Source: Actinokineospora auranticolor (GTDB lineage: Bacteria; Actinomycetota; Actinomycetes; Mycobacteriales; Pseudonocardiaceae). Taken from it: 64,000 bases of DNA. The stretch's first letter is position 1. The number at the start of each line of letters is the position of its first letter. Made by a program: the position numbers and the translations under genes. Where the stretch lies: contig NZ_PTIX01000003.1 in NCBI RefSeq assembly GCF_002934265.1, positions 479,169-543,168 on the forward strand, given 5' to 3'. Shown one piece after another: positions 57,787 to 64,000 of the stretch. The notes beneath the pieces were generated by a model. The model saw only the letters and a program-made list of their open reading frames with translations, was not told where the DNA came from and did no database searches.

Positions 57787-59120
57787 CACGCGTTGCCTCC
57801 CTGTCCGGTCGTGTCGGTGCCGGTGCTCGGCGGCGGGGTCACCGGGGGCAGCTCCGCGACCTGGGGCGGTGGCGGTGGCGCGGTGTCCGGTTGGGACGGA
57901 ACGGGCGGCTGGTAGGGCGTTTCCGGCTGGTACGGCGAGGCTTGCTGGTACGGCTGAGCCTGCTGGTACGGCTGCTGGTAGCCCTGGGGCGCCTGGTAGG
58001 GCTGGTGTTGGTACGGGTGCTGGTAGGGCTGCTGCTGGTAACCGGCGGGCGGGTACTGGCCGGGAACCTGGTAGCCGGGCGCGGGTTGCTGGTACGGCGT
58101 GACCGGCTGCGCGTAGCCCTGCGGCTGGCCGTAACCGGGAACCGCGTAGCCGCCGGGCTGCCCGTACGCCTGGCCCGACCACTGTCCACTCGTGAGCTGG
58201 AGGAACAGCTGCTCCAGATCGGCCGTCTCCTCCTGCACCCCGTACAGCGACACACCGGCCTTGGTGGCGATGTCGCCGACCTGCTGCACGGTCGCGTCCA
58301 CCACCGCCAGCCTGCCCTCGGGCAGCGCCGTCACGTCGTGGATGCCCGCCTCCGTCAGCGCGGTGGTCAACGCGGCGGGGTCGGACGGCTGCACGAGCAC
58401 CCGCGACTTCCGCGACCGGCGCAGGTCCTCCAGACCGCCGTTGTAGACGGTCTGGCCGCGGCTGACGATCACCAACCGGTCGATGGTCTGCTCGACCTCG
58501 GCCAGGATGTGGCTGGAGATCAGCACCGTGCGCCCGGACGCGGCGTACGCCTTGAGGAACGTGCGCAGCCACGCGATGCCCTCGGGGTCCAGGCCGTTCG
58601 CGGGCTCGTCGAGCACCAGCACCTGCGGGTCGCCCAGCAGTGCCGTGGCCAGCGCCAGCCGCTGCTTCATGCCCAGCGAGAACTGGCCCGCCGAGCGGTG
58701 CTCCGCCGCGCTCAGGCCGACGAGCTGCAGCACCTGGTAGGCGCGCTCGTCGGGCAGGCCCATCGCCGCCGCGTACACCTTGAGGTGGTTGATCGCGGTC
58801 CGCCGCGGGTGGAAGCCCTGGGCCTCCAGCACGGCGCCGACGACCCGCGCGGGGTTGCCCAGCCGCTCGAAGGGCTGGCCGTTGATCGTGGCCGTGCCCG
58901 CTGTCGGCCGCACCAAGCCGAGCAACATGCGCAGCGTGGTGGTCTTCCCCGCCCCGTTGGGCCCGAGGAAGCCGGTGACCGAGCCCGGCTCCACCTGGAA
59001 ACTCAGGTTCTGCACCGCGGCGACCGGACCGAAGGTCTTGGTCAGGTTGCGCACCTCGATGCGACCGCTACCGTCCTGCACACGCTCCTCCAGCTCCGCG
59101 GGCCGTGTCGTGGCGGCCAT
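57786..59120 (-). CDS. ABC transporter ATPase with a Gln/Tyr/Pro-rich C-terminal tail
   Basis: The 444-residue protein has a normal ABC-2 type ATPase in residues 20-316: Walker A LGPNGAGKTTTL (52-63), signature FSLGMKQRLALATALL, Walker B VLVLDEPANGLD and the usual DrrA-like C-terminal domain. Residues 317-444 are a low-complexity tail of YQQP, GYQ, PYQ and QPP units ending in a Pro/Thr stretch. Such tails are prion-like in composition and may drive clustering or bind partners; this is inference. The tail is encoded by 57789-58172. ATG 59120 is the start that gives the full N-terminus. It is coupled to the permease gene by a 4-base overlap. Confidence 0.92.
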   Translation of the reverse strand: MAATTRPAELEERVQDGSGRIEVRNLTKTFGPVAAVQNLSFQVEPGSVTGFLGPNGAGKTTTLRMLLGLVRPTAGTATINGQPFERLGNPARVVGAVLEAQGFHPRRTAINHLKVYAAAMGLPDERAYQVLQLVGLSAAEHRSAGQFSLGMKQRLALATALLGDPQVLVLDEPANGLDPEGIAWLRTFLKAYAASGRTVLISSHILAEVEQTIDRLVIVSRGQTVYNGGLEDLRRSRKSRVLVQPSDPAALTTALTEAGIHDVTALPEGRLAVVDATVQQVGDIATKAGVSLYGVQEETADLEQLFLQLTSGQWSGQAYGQPGGYAVPGYGQPQGYAQPVTPYQQPAPGYQVPGQYPPAGYQQQPYQHPYQHQPYQAPQGYQQPYQQAQPYQQASPYQPETPYQPPVPSQPDTAPPPPPQVAELPPVTPPPSTGTDTTGQGGNA

Positions 59121-59210
59121 CTTGCACTATCCAGGCCACGGCTTGTGAGAGATGGTCACGCGCGAGACAACACGATCGTCTTAACGGGGCACGTCAAACC
59201 GGGGATGCGC

Positions 59211-59651
59211 TTACCCAGCGTCAGGAATTCCCGGGTTCGACTCACCCGTTGGAGGGCCGACGATCACCGGCAACTCCGCGGTGATCTCGGCGGGCTGCTC
59301 CCGCGGCACCAACCGGGCCTGCCGGGAGAACGGATTGCGCAGCGGGCGCTTCCGCTCGCGGTGCGGCACACCCTCACCGATCAGGTGCTCGTGCGCCATC
59401 CGCCACACCTGGCACGGCCACCGGCGCCTGCGCCGCCCACCGAACCCGACCGGACACGCCTGGCAACGGCCGTCCTCATCGGGCTGGTGCACCGTGAGCA
59501 GCAACCGCCACCCGTCGGCCAACCGGCTGATCTCCGTACGGGCCAGGGGCAACAGCGTGGACGGATCGGCCGAACCGGCGGCCTCGTCGAGCGACGCCAA
59601 CCGGCGCAACACCGCCGACCGCAGCGGGTCCTCCCCGCCCAGCGCGCTCAC
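59211..59651 (-). CDS. Hypothetical small protein with CxxC and basic stretch
   Basis: The 146-residue frame from GTG 59651 starts VSALGGEDPLRSAVLRRLAS and contains GRCQACPVGFGGRRRRRWPC (two cysteines, five arginines, a third Cys), then WRMAHEHLIGEG and a Pro-rich end. It may bind metal or nucleic acid. The family is unknown to me. It overlaps the upstream 66-residue gene (GTGA) and so forms a two-gene unit. Confidence 0.6.
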   Translation of the reverse strand: MSALGGEDPLRSAVLRRLASLDEAAGSADPSTLLPLARTEISRLADGWRLLLTVHQPDEDGRCQACPVGFGGRRRRRWPCQVWRMAHEHLIGEGVPHRERKRPLRNPFSRQARLVPREQPAEITAELPVIVGPPTGESNPGIPDAG

Positions 59652-59848
59652 CCGGCCTCGACGTCGTGCGCCCGCCCCGCCGCCTGGTCCAACACCAACC
59701 CCAACGACCGGGTCTGCTGCGCCGACAGCACCGCCGACGCCCCCGGAGGCGGCACCAACACCACCCGCCCGCCCTCGACCAACACCGTCAACGCGCGATC
59801 CCTGCCGAACGGGTCGTGGCAACCGACACACCACCGAGGCTCAGTCAC
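59648..59848 (-). CDS. Hypothetical tiny protein with CxxC motif
   Basis: The 66-residue product begins MTEPRWCVGCHDPFGRDRAL; Cys7, Cys10 and His11 look like half of a zinc knuckle. The middle is beta-like (LTVLVEGGRVVLVPPPG) and the end helical. Its TGA overlaps the start of the next gene. I do not know the function; small pairs of this type are common near actinomycete accessory regions. Confidence 0.6.
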   Translation of the reverse strand: MTEPRWCVGCHDPFGRDRALTVLVEGGRVVLVPPPGASAVLSAQQTRSLGLVLDQAAGRAHDVEAG

Positions 59849-60179
59849 CGAACCAACATCGGCCCACCGTGCGCCACACCCAAGCCAAAGTCCCAGGATT
59901 CACCCCATTGCCAGGTTTCTCACCCATTGGGGGTGCGGAGTGGTGGAGAAGTAATCACCAACAAAACCCACCCCGATGCAGCGCGCTCGATCGAATAGGC
60001 ATAAGCTTGCCCTGGCGGCCCGCTCCCAGTGACCCCCAGGCTGGTTGAGCGGGCTGCCCCTACCTAGGCCTACCTAGCTCGCGGAGAGCGCTCGCGGGGG
60101 TAGGGGCGGTTGAACTGGGGGCCGAGCCCCCAGACCCCCACGGTGCGAGCGGTGGCTGAACCAGCGTGGTGCGGAAAAG

Positions 60180-60360
60180 GTGTAGCCAGCGGAGCTGGCG
60201 GAACCAGCGGAACCGATGGAACCAGCGAAGCTGGTGGATGCGGTGTAGTGGGTAGCCGACGGGGACTGGTGGAGCCAGCGGAGCTGGTGGAACCGGTGCA
60301 GCGGAGCTGGTGGAGCTTGTGGAACTGGCGAAGCGGGTGGGTTGGTGGGACTGGTGGGTC
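60180..60360. repeat. Degenerate tandem repeat of AGCGGAGCTGGTGGAACC-like units
   Basis: The block repeats short words such as AGCGGAGCTGG, GGAACCAGCGGA and GCTGGTGGAGC with variable spacing. It looks like slippage-made simple sequence in a non-coding region downstream of ald. It has no spacer-repeat order of a CRISPR array. Confidence 0.6.
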
Positions 60361-60472
60361 TGTGTAGTGGGCGGGGCCGGCCTGGTTGTGGTTGGGCTGG
60401 TGGAACCAGCGTGGTGCTGGTGAGCATCACTGGGTGTTGGTGGGCCGCAGCGGCTCTCAAAGTCTTATATGA

Positions 60473-60507
60473 CAACGCGCTCGGCCCTGGGTGGGGCGAG
60501 CGCGTTG
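60473..60507 (-). terminator. Hairpin, possible distal terminator of ald
   Basis: An 11-bp perfect stem (60473-60483 CAACGCGCTCG with 60497-60507) with a 13-base loop. In the minus direction it is followed by TCATATAAGACTTT, the only AT-rich run nearby. It is 158 bases after the ald stop. Confidence 0.45.
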
Positions 60508-60543
60508 GGTGGTTGTGGTTGTGGTTGTGGTGGGGGCGGCGTA

Positions 60544-60577
60544 CCGGCTCCTTGGTCCCTGCAGTGCAAGGAGCCGG
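60544..60577 (-). terminator. Second hairpin downstream of ald
   Basis: An 11-bp perfect stem (60544-60554 CCGGCTCCTTG with 60567-60577) with a 12-base loop lies 88 bases after the ald stop. A smaller 6-bp hairpin CCTCGC/GCGAGG (60582-60599) stands beside it. Confidence 0.45.
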
Positions 60578-60664
60578 CACGCCTCGCGGGCCTGCGAGGT
60601 GGGGTGGGATGGCACCCCGGCCTCGCGTGGGCCGGTGGCCCTGTGGCCTGTGGTCTTTGGCCGG

Positions 60665-61783
60665 TTAGCCGGCCAGGATGGTTTCCAGGGGGGTGCTGGG
60701 GAGGCTGTGGGCCTCGGCGACGGAGGCGTTGGTGAGGTGGCCCTGGTGGGTGTTGAGGCCCAGGGCGAGCGCCTTGTCGTTGGTCAGGGCGGTGTGCCAG
60801 CCCTGGGCGGCGAGGGCCACGGTGTAGGGGAGCGTCACGTTGGTGAGCGCGTAGGTCGAGGTCCGGGGCACGGCGCCCGGCATGTTGGCCACGCAGTAGA
60901 AGATCGAGTCGTGCACCGGGTAGGTGGGCTCGGCGTGCGTGGTCGGGCGCGAGTCCTCGAAGCAGCCGCCCTGGTCGATGGCGATGTCCACCAGCACCGA
61001 ACCCGGCTTCATCTCCGCCACCAGCGCGTTGCTGATCAGCTTCGGGGCCTTCGCGCCCGGCACCAGCACGGCGCCGATCACCAGGTCGGCGGCCTTGGCG
61101 GCCTCCTCGACGGCGAGCCGGTTCGAGGTGATGGTGCGGACCCGGCCGCCGAACTGCGCGTCGATCTGGCGCAGGCGGTCCACATTGGTGTCCAGCACGA
61201 CGACGTCGGCGCCCATGCCCAGGGCGATGGTCGCGGAGTTGATGCCCGCTACACCGCCGCCGATCACCACGACCCGCGCCGGGGCGACCCCGGGCACGCC
61301 GCCGGGCAGCACGCCGCGGCCACCGGAGGGCTTCATCAGGGCGAACGCGCCGACCTGCGGGGCGAGCCTGCCCGCGACCTCCGACATCGGCGCCAGCAGC
61401 GGCAGCGCGCCGTTGGCGGTCTGCACGGTCTCGTAGGCGATCGCGGTGGTGCCCGAGGCCAGCAGCGCCTTGGTCAGCGGCTCGTCGGCGGCCAGGTGCA
61501 GGTAGGTGAACAGGGTCTGGCCCGCGCGCAGCCGCGGGTACTCGACCGCGATGGGCTCCTTGACCTTGAGCACCAGGTCGCCCTCGGCCCACACCTCGTC
61601 GGCGGTGGCCAGCACCTTGGCGCCCGCCGCCAGGTACTCGTCGTCGGTGATGGCCGAGCCGAGGCCCGCGCCCGCCTCGACGAACACGTCGTGCCCGCGG
61701 GAGGTGAGCTCGTGCGCACCAGCCGGGGTCAGGGCCACCCGGTACTCGTGGTTCTTGATCTCACGGGGAACGGCGATCTGCAC
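60665..61783 (-). CDS. ald: Alanine dehydrogenase
   Basis: The 372-residue enzyme interconverts L-alanine with pyruvate and ammonia using NAD. Seen are the N-terminal [20 protein letters not shown] (Arg of the substrate site), VKEPIAVEY (Lys), [13 protein letters not shown] (catalytic His), [20 protein letters not shown] (Rossmann loop) and [20 protein letters not shown] (catalytic Asp). Length and sequence match the actinobacterial hexameric enzyme. GTG 61783 gives the conserved N-terminus, with GAGAGGA about 8 bases upstream. The gene follows its probable regulator after a 132-base gap that contains two related palindromes. Confidence 0.96.
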   Translation of the reverse strand: MQIAVPREIKNHEYRVALTPAGAHELTSRGHDVFVEAGAGLGSAITDDEYLAAGAKVLATADEVWAEGDLVLKVKEPIAVEYPRLRAGQTLFTYLHLAADEPLTKALLASGTTAIAYETVQTANGALPLLAPMSEVAGRLAPQVGAFALMKPSGGRGVLPGGVPGVAPARVVVIGGGVAGINSATIALGMGADVVVLDTNVDRLRQIDAQFGGRVRTITSNRLAVEEAAKAADLVIGAVLVPGAKAPKLISNALVAEMKPGSVLVDIAIDQGGCFEDSRPTTHAEPTYPVHDSIFYCVANMPGAVPRTSTYALTNVTLPYTVALAAQGWHTALTNDKALALGLNTHQGHLTNASVAEAHSLPSTPLETILAG

Positions 61784-61843
61784 CGGGGCGGTCCTCTCGG
61801 GTACTGGCTGCGTGGGCCATCTGGGGTGTCCTGTACCACGGTC

Positions 61844-61852
61844 GTGCAGCAC
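61844..61852. promoter_or_regulatory. Palindromic site GTGCAGCAC upstream of ald
   Basis: GTGC-A-GCAC is an inverted repeat 61 bases before the ald start. A longer site with the same halves (GTGCT-CGC-AGCAC) lies 49 bases further upstream, so the two may bind the same regulator. Confidence 0.35.
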
Positions 61853-61899
61853 TTGAGGGCTGTCATCGTTCTGTGAGACCGAGAGTAATCGTGCCTGGT

Positions 61900-61914
61900 T
61901 GTGCTCGCAGCACA
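61900..61914. promoter_or_regulatory. Palindromic site TGTGCT-CGC-AGCACA upstream of ald
   Basis: A perfect 6-bp inverted repeat with 3-base centre directly behind the stop of the PucR-type regulator gene. It shares GTGC/GCAC halves with the site at 61844-61852. Confidence 0.4.
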
Positions 61915-61915
61915 G

Positions 61916-63457
61916 TCAGCCCCAGCGCAATGCCACCAACTGGGTAAGCAGTGCCAACCGAGTGTCAGGATCGCCCAGATCGACCTCCAGCGCCGCGGTG
62001 ACCCGGGACATCCGGTACCGCAGCGTGTTGGGGTGGATGCTCAGGGCCGCCGCGGCGGCCCGCGGGTCACCCGGGTGGCGCAGCCACTCGTACAGGGTGT
62101 CGAGGTACCAGGACGCGTCGCCGCGGGCGCGGAGGTGGGTGAGCGGGCCGACGTGCGCGACGCCCGCGCCGGTGGAGGCGACGGCGGTGCGGTGCAGCAC
62201 GAGCACGGTCCACACCTCGTCGTGCACCGCGAGCGGCCCCGGGACCAGCCCGGCGCGCAGCAGGCTCAGCGCCTCGTCGGCCTCGGCCCGCGACCGGGCC
62301 AGCTCGCCGACGCGCACGGGGGTGCCCGCGGCGACCAGCGGGCCCGCCAGCTCGGTCAGCGCGGTGCGCAGCTCGGGCCAGCCGCCGGGGCCGGGCGTGT
62401 CGGGCACGATCGCGTAGAGGAGGCCGTGCAGGTCGGCGACGGCCGGGCGGCGGCCGACCCCGGCGCTGAGCCGTTCCAGCAGCGCCAGCCGCACGCCCTC
62501 GGCCAGCTTCTCGGCGGCCTGGGTGTCGATGGCGACGACGCGGTGGTGGTCGTCGGAGAGGTCCAGTTCGGCGGCGCCCAGCCGGGCGCTGCCGGTGCCG
62601 TCGAGCACCGAGCGCACCAGCTCGGCGGACCGCCTGCGGTCGGAGTCCTCGCGCGCCCGGCGGCGCAGCAGGTGCAGCGCGACCACGGGGGCCGCGTCGG
62701 CGAACGCGGCGGCCCGCTCGTCGGAGACCGGACCGGCGACGACGGCCCACATGGAACCGAGGAGTTCGCCGCCCATCCGCACGGGGACGATCAGGCGGGG
62801 CAGCGTGCCGTCCTTCTGCGCGGGCACGAAGATCGCGGTGCGGCCCCGGCTCAGCTCGCGGAAGACGCCGCGCGAGCGGAACCGCGCGAGCACGTCGTCG
62901 GGCACCCGGCGGCCCATGATGGTCGAGACCCGCGCCGGGTCGGTGCGGTCCTGGCGCGCGGAGTAGGCGAGCACCCGAGAGTTGGCGTCCTCGATCGTGA
63001 CGGGCGCGTCGACGACGGCGGCCGCGGCGTCGGCCAACCGGAAGAGGTCGCCGAACGGCCCGGCCCCCGAGTTGAGCTCGTTGGCCGCCTCGTCCGCGGC
63101 CGCGTCGAGGACCGAGCGCAGCAACCACACCAACTGCGCCCAAGCCGTCGCCCCCCGCACCTCGACGAGCCCGGTCCCCACCCGCCCGGCCACCGCCTTC
63201 ACCGCGTGCCGCCCCGCGTGCGGCGGCTTGAGGAGCACGGCGGCGGCCCCCTGCTCCCCGCACTGCCGGACGAGCTCGACGGCCTCGGCGGTGGACTGCA
63301 CGGCGATACCGAGGACGAGATCCCCGGACGACACCGGCGTCCGCTTGCCGGACTCGGCGATGACCACGTCCCCGACCAGCGGCGCCCGCTCGTCGGCGTG
63401 GACCGTGCGTAACAGCGTGGGCCCCATCCGATCCACCACGCCCTGCACGGTGATCAC
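61916..63457 (-). CDS. PucR-family (CdaR-like) transcriptional regulator
   Basis: The 513-residue protein has an N-terminal PucR ligand domain (MITVQGVVDRMGPTLLRTVH), a GAF-like/GGDEF-like middle (DAPVTIEDANSRVLAYSARQ) and the C-terminal HTH_30 helix-turn-helix (AAALSIHPNTLRYRMSRVTA). I chose GTG 63457 because it gives the usual M-I-T-V start behind GGAGGGGG; GTG 63475 is an alternative. It lies upstream of ald on the same strand, as in other actinobacteria, and probably activates ald in response to alanine or nitrogen state. The ligand is inferred. Confidence 0.88.
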   Translation of the reverse strand: MITVQGVVDRMGPTLLRTVHADERAPLVGDVVIAESGKRTPVSSGDLVLGIAVQSTAEAVELVRQCGEQGAAAVLLKPPHAGRHAVKAVAGRVGTGLVEVRGATAWAQLVWLLRSVLDAAADEAANELNSGAGPFGDLFRLADAAAAVVDAPVTIEDANSRVLAYSARQDRTDPARVSTIMGRRVPDDVLARFRSRGVFRELSRGRTAIFVPAQKDGTLPRLIVPVRMGGELLGSMWAVVAGPVSDERAAAFADAAPVVALHLLRRRAREDSDRRRSAELVRSVLDGTGSARLGAAELDLSDDHHRVVAIDTQAAEKLAEGVRLALLERLSAGVGRRPAVADLHGLLYAIVPDTPGPGGWPELRTALTELAGPLVAAGTPVRVGELARSRAEADEALSLLRAGLVPGPLAVHDEVWTVLVLHRTAVASTGAGVAHVGPLTHLRARGDASWYLDTLYEWLRHPGDPRAAAAALSIHPNTLRYRMSRVTAALEVDLGDPDTRLALLTQLVALRWG

Positions 63458-63652
63458 GCCGCCCACCCCCTCCACACCACCGCTTGACCGGCCGCCCCAC
63501 CCGGCCCCACCGCCACGGTAGCGCCCAACCGTCCCAACTGGACCCCCACCACCCGCGGCAGGTGATCCCGGGGGGTATGCCTCCGGCCCCCGGTATCCAT
63601 TCTAGTTGGCGGCACAGACGATACCGGTTGGTAGCGATCAAGCCTGTGAGGG

Positions 63653-63952
63653 TTATTCAGCGGCGTAGAAGTGGAGGCCGATGACCGCGGAGATTGTGTT
63701 GATGGGGCGCCGGTGGTCGGTGTGGGGAACGCGCCGGGTTTCGTGTTGGGCGACGGCGCGTTCGACCACGACACGGGTGCAGTCGTGGTGTCGGTTGAAC
63801 TCCCGTTCCCGGTCGGGTCGCTCCCGGTCTCCGGGTCTTCTGATAGGGGTCAGGACTCCGCCGCCGACGCAGCCCTCGTCGCCGAGCCAGGCGCCGGCAT
63901 CCCGTCCCTCGAGAACGTGCGAGACCTCCAGGCCGACGATGTCGTTCCGAGG
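63653..63952 (-). pseudogene. IS5-family transposase remnant, C-terminal part
   Basis: A 99-codon frame ends at TAA 63653-63655 and encodes WLGDEGCVGGGVLTPIRRPG, then REFNRHHDCTRVVVERAVAQ and ISAVIGLHFYAAE, the end of the DDE transposase of IS5-type elements (the usual text is DKGYxGxGLITP...REFN...RxxxERxxA...). A TGA at 63953-63955 interrupts the frame upstream and no start is available, so the copy is broken. The element continues, if at all, beyond the window edge. Confidence 0.75.
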
Positions 63953-64000
63953 TCACGGCACCGGATCCGACACCCACCTCACACACCCGCCCAGCAACAG

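Larger units (their letters stand above)
59849..60664. other. 816-base intergenic stretch with repeats and hairpins, 3' of ald
   Basis: No gene is supported here. It holds a short direct repeat of CCTACCTAG near 60060-60076, a hairpin CTGGGGGC-CGA-GCCCCCAG (60115-60133) of a kind often repeated in actinomycete genomes, a low-complexity block of GGAGCTGGTGGAACC-like units (about 60180-60360), and three more hairpins listed separately. The open frames in it are Pro/Ser- or Gly/Trp-rich products of the repeats. Confidence 0.6.

Noticed and set aside
57787..58572. Open extension of the ABC permease frame through the ATPase gene
   Set aside because: The ATPase frame has all Walker and signature motifs; the extension is Arg/Gly-rich and the permease has a coupled ATG at 57786.
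60180..60360. Possible CRISPR array
   Set aside because: The repeated words vary in length and spacing and there are no unique spacers or cas genes.
60074..60580. 168-codon minus-strand frame rich in Pro, Ser and His
   Set aside because: It is the translation of simple repeats and hairpins; no ribosome site and no conserved segment.

Overview
The window is a chromosomal segment of a very high-GC actinobacterium, most likely a member of the Pseudonocardiales (Actinokineospora/Saccharothrix/Lentzea-like). The evidence is: a fused 2-oxoglutarate decarboxylase/dehydrogenase (kgd) with its small DUF6104 neighbour; a nickel superoxide dismutase with its maturation protease; several SigE-type sigma factors; frequent GTG starts and 4-base start/stop overlaps; and TAGGNT-type -10 boxes lying directly in front of start codons. 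I see no rRNA, tRNA or CRISPR array.

Layout. 1-5.0 kb: two GNAT acetyltransferases, a histidine phosphatase, an ECF-type sigma factor with its membrane partner, and a membrane NB-ARC/TPR protein whose last repeats are broken by two frameshifts. 5.0-10.7 kb: sodN/sodX, a sugar epimerase, malic enzyme and a PAS-GGDEF-EAL protein. 10.8-20.3 kb: two tandem HTH/TPR paralogues (one without its HTH), a branched-polyamine-synthase-like protein, a four-gene betaine-type ABC importer, an SDR and an IclR regulator. 20.5-26.1 kb: two tandem sigma/membrane-partner pairs, then a lower-GC NACHT NTPase. 26.3-33.3 kb: a histidine utilisation operon (hutH, hutU, M20 amidohydrolase, hutF, hutI). 33.2-36.9 kb: a second NACHT protein and an aldo/keto reductase. 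37.0-44.5 kb: an inorganic-carbon uptake cluster (secreted peptide, SulP transporter, DabA, two NuoL-like subunits). 44.6-48.3 kb: a third NACHT protein with an apparent ATC start and a hairpin covering its ribosome binding site, then an unknown gene. 48.3-52.3 kb: DUF6104 gene and kgd. 52.9-59.1 kb: a fused heterodimer-type ABC exporter and a two-gene ABC system whose ATPase carries a 128-residue Gln/Tyr/Pro tail. 59.2-64 kb: two tiny cysteine-containing genes, a structured repeat-rich intergenic stretch, ald, its PucR-type regulator, and a transposase remnant at the edge.

How the genes work together. The hut genes are translationally coupled and should convert histidine to glutamate by the five-step route, with the M20 hydrolase filling the place of HutG. 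The SulP-DabA-NuoL-like genes form one overlapping operon that should energise uptake of bicarbonate/CO2. Malic enzyme, kgd and alanine dehydrogenase belong to central carbon and nitrogen metabolism. Four STAND-type NTPases (one NB-ARC, three NACHT) sit singly between these core operons, which fits dispersed NLR-like sensing or defence genes. The most unusual candidates are the carbon-uptake cluster with a degenerate second proton-channel subunit, the ATC-start NACHT gene under a hairpin, and the low-GC NACHT gene with a nuclease-like N-terminus and pentapeptide C-terminus.
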